A DNA stretch of 64,000 nt. Origin: Citreicella sp. C3M06 (GTDB lineage: Bacteria > Pseudomonadota > Alphaproteobacteria > Rhodobacterales > Rhodobacteraceae). Under the pieces are notes generated by a model that was given only the letters and a program-made list of their open reading frames with translations, was not told the origin of the DNA and searched no databases. Position numbers and translations under genes: made by a program. The stretch's first letter is position 1. The number at the start of each line of letters is the position of its first letter. This document shows, one piece after another, positions 61,914-64,000 of this stretch. The stretch covers positions 47,695-111,694 of the forward strand of contig NZ_JAHKQA010000093.1 in the NCBI RefSeq assembly GCF_018860705.1. Reading direction: 5' to 3'.

Positions 61914-62009
61914 CTAAGCTAACTTCATCACCCTCCCGCAGCGGGCCCAGCGCCACTGCACGCTCCTCGAGATCGCAAAAGCAGGGCAAGTTACGAAAGG
62001 GACCGCTCC

Positions 62010-62372
62010 ATGACCCCCACCGGACGCCCAGACCGCGCTGGCGATCTGCGCAACGATCCTATCGTGGCGGCCATCGGCGACATCGCCGGGCGGGCCTATG
62101 GGTCGTGGCCGGTTCCGCTCTGTCTTGCGGCCAACAACGGCACTGTCATGGCCGAAGATGGAACCGAAGGCCGCATGGCGAGCCAAGGCATTTTCACCGA
62201 CAAGATGCCCGAGCCCCGGCGCAGCGCCGCAATATCGTCCGGCATGGGCCCCGCCCATCGACGTTTTGAGACCCCTGCCCCACGCAAGCAGATGTCTTTC
62301 GGCCATACCCGCACGCCTGACATTCAGGACGCTGGCGCCCCAATTGCGCAGCAAACCGCCACAGATCAGTGA
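62010..62372 (+). CDS. Doubtful small ORF between TetR and flavoprotein genes
   Basis: The 120-codon frame has a plausible ribosome site (AAAGGGA about 8 bases upstream of the ATG) and follows the rightward promoter. Its product has no recognisable fold: DPIVAAIGDIAGRAYGSWPV looks protein-like but the second half is Pro/Arg/Thr-rich without structure. It may be a genuine small protein or a leader region or decayed gene. It ends 12 bp before the flavoprotein start. Confidence 0.3.
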   Translation: MTPTGRPDRAGDLRNDPIVAAIGDIAGRAYGSWPVPLCLAANNGTVMAEDGTEGRMASQGIFTDKMPEPRRSAAISSGMGPAHRRFETPAPRKQMSFGHTRTPDIQDAGAPIAQQTATDQ

Positions 62373-62384
62373 AGGATCGCAAAC

Positions 62385-63467
62385 ATGTCCAAACGCATCG
62401 CAATTATCGGGGGCGGCTATATAGGCGCGCCGCTTGCGCAGGCACTGGAACGCAGCGCCGATGTCACCTTGATCGAACCGCGCAGCCATTTCGTGCATGC
62501 CCCGGCGATGATCCGGGCGGTGGTGGATCCAACGCTGCTGGACCGCGCCCTGATCCCCTATGACGGGCTGCTGGAAAAGGGCCGACGGATCTGCACGCGC
62601 GCCACCGGCATCGACGCGAACGGGGTCACGCTGGAAGACGGTCAGCGGGTCGAGGCCGACTGGATCATCGTCGCGACCGGCTCCTCCAACGCCATGCCGT
62701 TCAAGCCCGAAGGGGCGGACATTGCCGGGCTGCGCGCCGACAACCAACGCATCCATGCGCAGCTCAAGGCCGCAAAGACCATCGGCATCGTCGGGGCTGG
62801 CGCCGTCGGCACCGAACTCGCCGGAGAGATCGCCAGCGCCATGCCGGACAAACAGGTCACGCTGATCTCTTCGGATGCGGCGCTGTTTCCGGCTGTTCCC
62901 GGAAAGCTGGGCCGGTCTTTGGCAGACAAACTGCGCAAGATGGGCGTCACACTGATCCTTGGCACGCGCGCAGAGGCTCTGGCCAGCCAGGCCGAGCCCC
63001 ATGCGGGCAGTCTGACGCTGGGCGGGGTGGAGCATAGCTTCGATCTAATTTTTCCGGCGATTGGCTCGCGCGCCAGTTCGCAGCTGCTGGAAAGCCTGCC
63101 GGGCGTCCAGAAATCCACGGCGCAGCGGATCAGGACCGATCCGTGGATGCGCCCGTCATCCTTGCCCAATGTCCTTGCCGCAGGCGACGTTAGCGATGCA
63201 GGCGACGCCATGACCATCGTTGCCGCCAGCCGGCAATTGCCCTGGCTGGAACGGACCTTGAAAGCGCTGGTGCAGGGAAAGGCTCTTGAGCGGATGAAAC
63301 CCTACAAGCCTTGGGGAGCCAAGGCGCCGATCCTCGTGCCGCTTGGCCCCGAACGCGGAAACTCTTTCCTCGTCGCATTCACCGCGGGTGACTGGGTGAC
63401 CCGAAAGATGAAGGGCGAAGATCTGTTCCTGACCAAATATGGCAAGCTTATGGGCCGCAAGGACTGA
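62385..63467 (+). CDS. FAD-dependent pyridine nucleotide oxidoreductase (NDH-2/AIFM2-like)
   Basis: The 360-residue flavoprotein has two dinucleotide-binding motifs: IAIIGGGYIGAPLAQALE at the N-terminus for FAD and TIGIVGAGAVGTELAGEIAS near residue 130 for NAD(P)H, with the ATG-type strand WIIVATGSS and a C-terminal FAD motif LPNVLAAGDVSDAG. The layout matches NDH-2 or AIFM2-like proteins that reduce quinones. No active-site disulfide is visible. AAGGA lies before the ATG. It is probably controlled by the TetR operator upstream. Confidence 0.88.
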   Translation: MSKRIAIIGGGYIGAPLAQALERSADVTLIEPRSHFVHAPAMIRAVVDPTLLDRALIPYDGLLEKGRRICTRATGIDANGVTLEDGQRVEADWIIVATGSSNAMPFKPEGADIAGLRADNQRIHAQLKAAKTIGIVGAGAVGTELAGEIASAMPDKQVTLISSDAALFPAVPGKLGRSLADKLRKMGVTLILGTRAEALASQAEPHAGSLTLGGVEHSFDLIFPAIGSRASSQLLESLPGVQKSTAQRIRTDPWMRPSSLPNVLAAGDVSDAGDAMTIVAASRQLPWLERTLKALVQGKALERMKPYKPWGAKAPILVPLGPERGNSFLVAFTAGDWVTRKMKGEDLFLTKYGKLMGRKD

Positions 63468-63769
63468 TCCAGATCATCAGGACACAGTCCCTGTAAGGAT
63501 ACCGATAGGACCGGTTCTCGAAACATGATGCGGTGCATCTGCCGTTCCCGATGGGAAATCGGACGAGCGATTGAGAATGATGGGACTTCGACGCTGATCG
63601 GGGCAGCGGCGAATATGTTCTTGTCATGTATTCCACCAATGATCCCGGTCTGTCGCCCCGACAGCCAACGATGATCCTGAACATTTACGCGCCCGATGGG
63701 GGTGAAATCAGCGAGCTGGTCCGCTACTCAGGTAATCCCCCCGTTTTTGCGGGGGCTTGGTCGTAGAAT
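63468..63769. other. Region holding a truncated frame next to the IS element
   Basis: A rightward frame opens after a stop at 63578 and reads as ordinary protein (EYVLVMYSTNDPGLSPRQP, then NIYAPDGGEISELVRYSG) until about 63734, where the sequence changes to CCCCCCGTTTTTGCGGGGG and stops at 63764-63766. It looks like part of a gene cut by the IS. The N-terminal part has no start in frame. The hairpin CCCCCG / CGGGGG may belong to the IS end. Confidence 0.4.
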
Positions 63770-64000
63770 TTACGCGGCCATCTTCAGTTTATGGGCGGGT
63801 GTCATCCCGCCGTTGCCCATGTTGGGGCGTTCGTTTTTGTAGGACCAGAGAAACTCGGTGGCAATCTGCTGCACCTGGTCGATGGTTTCGAAGATGTGGA
63901 GGTCCAGCCACTCGTGCCGGACCGTCCGATTGTAGCGCTCGACATAAGCGTTCTGCTGCGGTTTCCCGGGCTGAATATGGGCTAGGGTCAGGATGCATTG
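63770..64000 (-). mobile_element. IS3-family transposase (OrfB), C-terminal part
   Basis: Reading leftward from the window edge, the last 76 residues of a DDE transposase are present: HIQPGKPQQNAYVERYNRTV with the catalytic Glu region, EWLDLHIFETIDQVQQIATE, WSYKNERPNMGNGGMTPAHK and stop TAA at 63770. This is the integrase-core end typical of IS3-family OrfB. The N-terminal part and OrfA lie outside the window. Confidence 0.9.

Noticed and set aside
1..64000. CRISPR array
   Set aside because: No series of regularly spaced direct repeats and no cas-like gene was seen on either strand.

Overview
The window looks like a chromosomal segment of a Rhodobacterales (Roseobacter-type) alphaproteobacterium. 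This is inferred from the high GC content, the block argS / SPOR protein / nagZ / scpA / scpB, the SUV3-like helicase with its S4 protein, FdxA and CarD, a double-length dCTP deaminase, a VPLPA-type C-terminal sorting signal, and two CtrA-type TTAA-N7-TTAA boxes. Species cannot be named from sequence alone.

Positions 1-35900 are mostly core genome. After the tail of an unidentified gene and a tRNA-Pro(GGG) come dcd, a leftward block (scpB, scpA, nagZ, SPOR protein, argS), a sortable surface protein, a cation/proton antiporter, a Rossmann protein and a dGTPase-like HD protein. Next are an A-type Fe-S carrier, CarD, ferredoxin, an S4 protein, a SUV3-like helicase and a TPR protein. Rightward genes follow: SCP2 domain, alpha/beta hydrolase, a ligase-associated exonuclease with its ATP-dependent DNA ligase, and an M3 peptidase. 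Smaller genes, an argO/argP-type divergent pair, pepN, a lytic transglycosylase and gatB complete this part.

Positions 36300-43780 hold a stand-alone receiver protein and a membrane hybrid histidine kinase, followed by a compact set made of a cytochrome b561 and four exported proteins: a tandem DUF1566 protein, a YHYH protein, a small Cys-containing protein and a ricin-like protein. The function of this set is not known to me.

Positions 44262-52088 are the most notable part: a tightly coupled nine-gene operon with a creatininase-family hydrolase, an NMT1/THI5-type ABC importer, a CodA-like amidohydrolase, an FAD-linked oxidase, a flavodoxin-fold reductase, a RidA protein and a RutR-like TetR regulator. 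A 16-bp perfect palindrome resembling the RutR box overlaps a candidate -35 element before the first gene. I read it as an inducible uptake and catabolic pathway for a small nitrogen-rich ring compound whose identity is open.

Positions 52138-63467 form a patchwork of regulators beside small redox operons: LysR with SDR and DUF6552, AraC with SDR and a membrane protein, TetR with an MDR reductase, and TetR with an NDH-2-like flavoprotein. Several of the intergenic spaces contain clear inverted repeats. The window ends inside an IS3-family transposase that appears to have cut a reading frame.
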